Of a stretch of DNA of 6,497 nucleotides, positions 5,818 to 6,497 are shown in pieces (the first letter of the stretch is position 1; each line of letters starts with the position of its first letter). The stretch comes from Candidatus Mcinerneyibacteriota bacterium (GTDB taxonomy: Bacteria > AUK180 > JAQVHJ01), in assembly GCA_030630935.1 (NCBI GenBank), contig DAOVMD010000181.1, positions 1 to 6,497 on the forward strand, read 5' to 3'. Both the position numbers and the translations under genes were made by a program. The notes under the pieces are model-generated. The model ran no database searches. It saw only the letters and a list, made by a program, of their open reading frames with translations, and was not told where the DNA came from.

Positions 5818-5892
5818 TCAAAAGAAAAATATAATATCTAAGAAAATAGCCAGATTTAACTCTTCTTTCTTTTTCTTCTTCTTTTTAGTCAT
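5818..5892 (-). CDS. Tiny lysine-rich ORF with strong ribosome binding site (24 codons)
   Basis: From ATG at 5890-5892 the minus strand encodes 24 residues: Met-Thr, seven lysines, Glu-Glu, then a hydrophobic tail (LNLAIFLDIIFFF) and TGA at 5818-5820. A strong Shine-Dalgarno AAAGGAG (5899-5905) sits 6 nt upstream, in the style of the preT and preA sites, and the ATG is 20 nt behind the PaaX-like stop codon, an operon-like arrangement. I recognise no family. A basic head with a hydrophobic tail suggests a small membrane-associated peptide. Alternatively it is the broken 5' end of a longer gene: an overlapping frame (from about 5837 down to 5744, reading FERLLFSFEKALRTKQEVSC) could be its shifted continuation, the A-run being slippage-prone. 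Confidence 0.4.
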   Translation of the reverse strand: MTKKKKKKKEELNLAIFLDIIFFF

Positions 5893-5912
5893 AAGATTCT
5901 CCTTTATTAATA

Positions 5913-6497
5913 TTATTTTTTCTTCATTTTACTGCTCTTGAATACACTCTCAAAATATGCATTGGAGATAGGGTCAAGCAAATTAAAAAAATCAAAGTAG
6001 AACTTTTTAACCTTTTTAACCTTCCAGGTCTTCGGTAATAATTCAGGTGGAATCTTCGGGTCTTCAAAAGATAATTCAATCCATTCTGAACTCATCTTGA
6101 ATTTTGTTGCAAAACATTTAGCAGGAGAAAACATCTTTCCCTTTTTACAGGCTTTAAATTTTTTCTGATACTTGTTCATATAACTTACGAATAGCTTCTC
6201 AATTTTTTTTAAATTCCAGACCCGGTTAAGAAGCTCTTTTGTGTCTTTCTCTACATATTCCGCTTCAAATATATCAATATACTTCTCAATCTTTAGATGT
6301 TCCGCTAACTTGTAAACCTCGCTACTGAAATCATGCGGATAAATATAAATTGAATTACCAATCGCTCCAAAACCAACAGAAGTTAACTTACAACGAAATG
6401 CATCTCGCTTTTTCCGCTGTTTCTCAGGAATATTATAAATTATCAATCTCCATTTTCCGTCCCATTTATGTTCCTCTTCAAAATGATAAGCCCTATC
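5913..6497 (-). CDS. PaaX-family transcriptional regulator, middle and C-terminal domains (5' end beyond right edge)
   Basis: The frame is open from the right edge; the visible 194 residues begin DRAYHFEEEHKWDGKWRLII and end in TAA at 5913-5915. WDGKWRLIIYNIPE, the following K/R-rich RDAFRCKL, and VGFG-x6-SIYIYPHD are the signature of the PaaX middle domain, which has a Cas2-like ferredoxin fold. The later DPKIPPELLPKTW matches the PaaX C-terminal domain (DP-x-LP-x-ELLP-x2-W). The N-terminal winged-helix DNA-binding domain is outside the window. E. coli PaaX represses phenylacetate-degradation genes and is released by phenylacetyl-CoA, but no such genes are here, so target and ligand are unknown. 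The tail is lysine-rich (SSKMKKK). Because of the fold it could be mistaken for a stand-alone Cas2; the C-terminal domain argues against that. A TTG at 6444-6446 is not a likely start because the conserved WDGKW lies upstream of it. Confidence 0.82.
   Translation of the reverse strand, partial: DRAYHFEEEHKWDGKWRLIIYNIPEKQRKKRDAFRCKLTSVGFGAIGNSIYIYPHDFSSEVYKLAEHLKIEKYIDIFEAEYVEKDTKELLNRVWNLKKIEKLFVSYMNKYQKKFKACKKGKMFSPAKCFATKFKMSSEWIELSFEDPKIPPELLPKTWKVKKVKKFYFDFFNLLDPISNAYFESVFKSSKMKKK

Noticed and set aside
5913-6446. Stand-alone CRISPR Cas2
   Set aside because: The fold-level resemblance comes from the PaaX middle domain. The PaaX C-terminal signature follows, and no repeats or other cas genes are present.

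Overview
The window is an AT-rich stretch of bacterial DNA. It has clear Shine-Dalgarno sites (mostly GGAG) and textbook sigma-70-type promoter hexamers. The genes point to an anaerobe or facultative anaerobe: a ferredoxin-like iron-sulfur flavoenzyme pair with no oxygen-dependent partner. No rRNA, tRNA, CRISPR array or intact insertion sequence is visible, and I cannot assign a phylum from the sequence alone. Sigma-70-like promoters argue against Bacteroidetes-type promoter architecture.

Left block, minus strand (1-2788): preT-like then preA-like genes 2 nt apart, followed after 72 nt by the 5' end of a dCMP deaminase gene that runs off the left edge. PreT (flavin/NAD(P)H/Fe-S electron-input subunit) and PreA (FMN dehydrogenase with two 4Fe-4S clusters) normally form a dihydropyrimidine dehydrogenase that reduces uracil and thymine. 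dCMP deaminase makes dUMP, so the block has a pyrimidine theme. By hand alignment, PreA has leucine at the place of the general-acid cysteine of mammalian DPD, so the substrate is not certain.

Centre (2789-2994): the divergent control region between preT and rtcB. It carries two perfect TTGACA-17-TATAAT promoters on opposite strands whose -10 boxes abut to form the palindrome TATAATATTATA. This 58-bp symmetric dual promoter is the most striking non-coding feature here.

Right of it, plus strand (2995-5134): rtcB (RNA ligase) and, 4 nt later, a YdjM-like membrane metal-dependent hydrolase with an added C-terminal zinc-finger module. The pair looks like an operon driven by the rightward promoter.

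Right block, minus strand (5397-6497): the end of a PaaX-family regulator (5' part outside the window), a tiny lysine-rich ORF with a strong ribosome binding site 20 nt behind it, and an alkyltransferase-like (ATL) DNA-repair protein with tryptophan in place of the MGMT cysteine. The 262-bp gap 5135-5396, between the convergent hydrolase and ATL genes, holds no gene but contains small repeats and a GC-rich imperfect palindrome.
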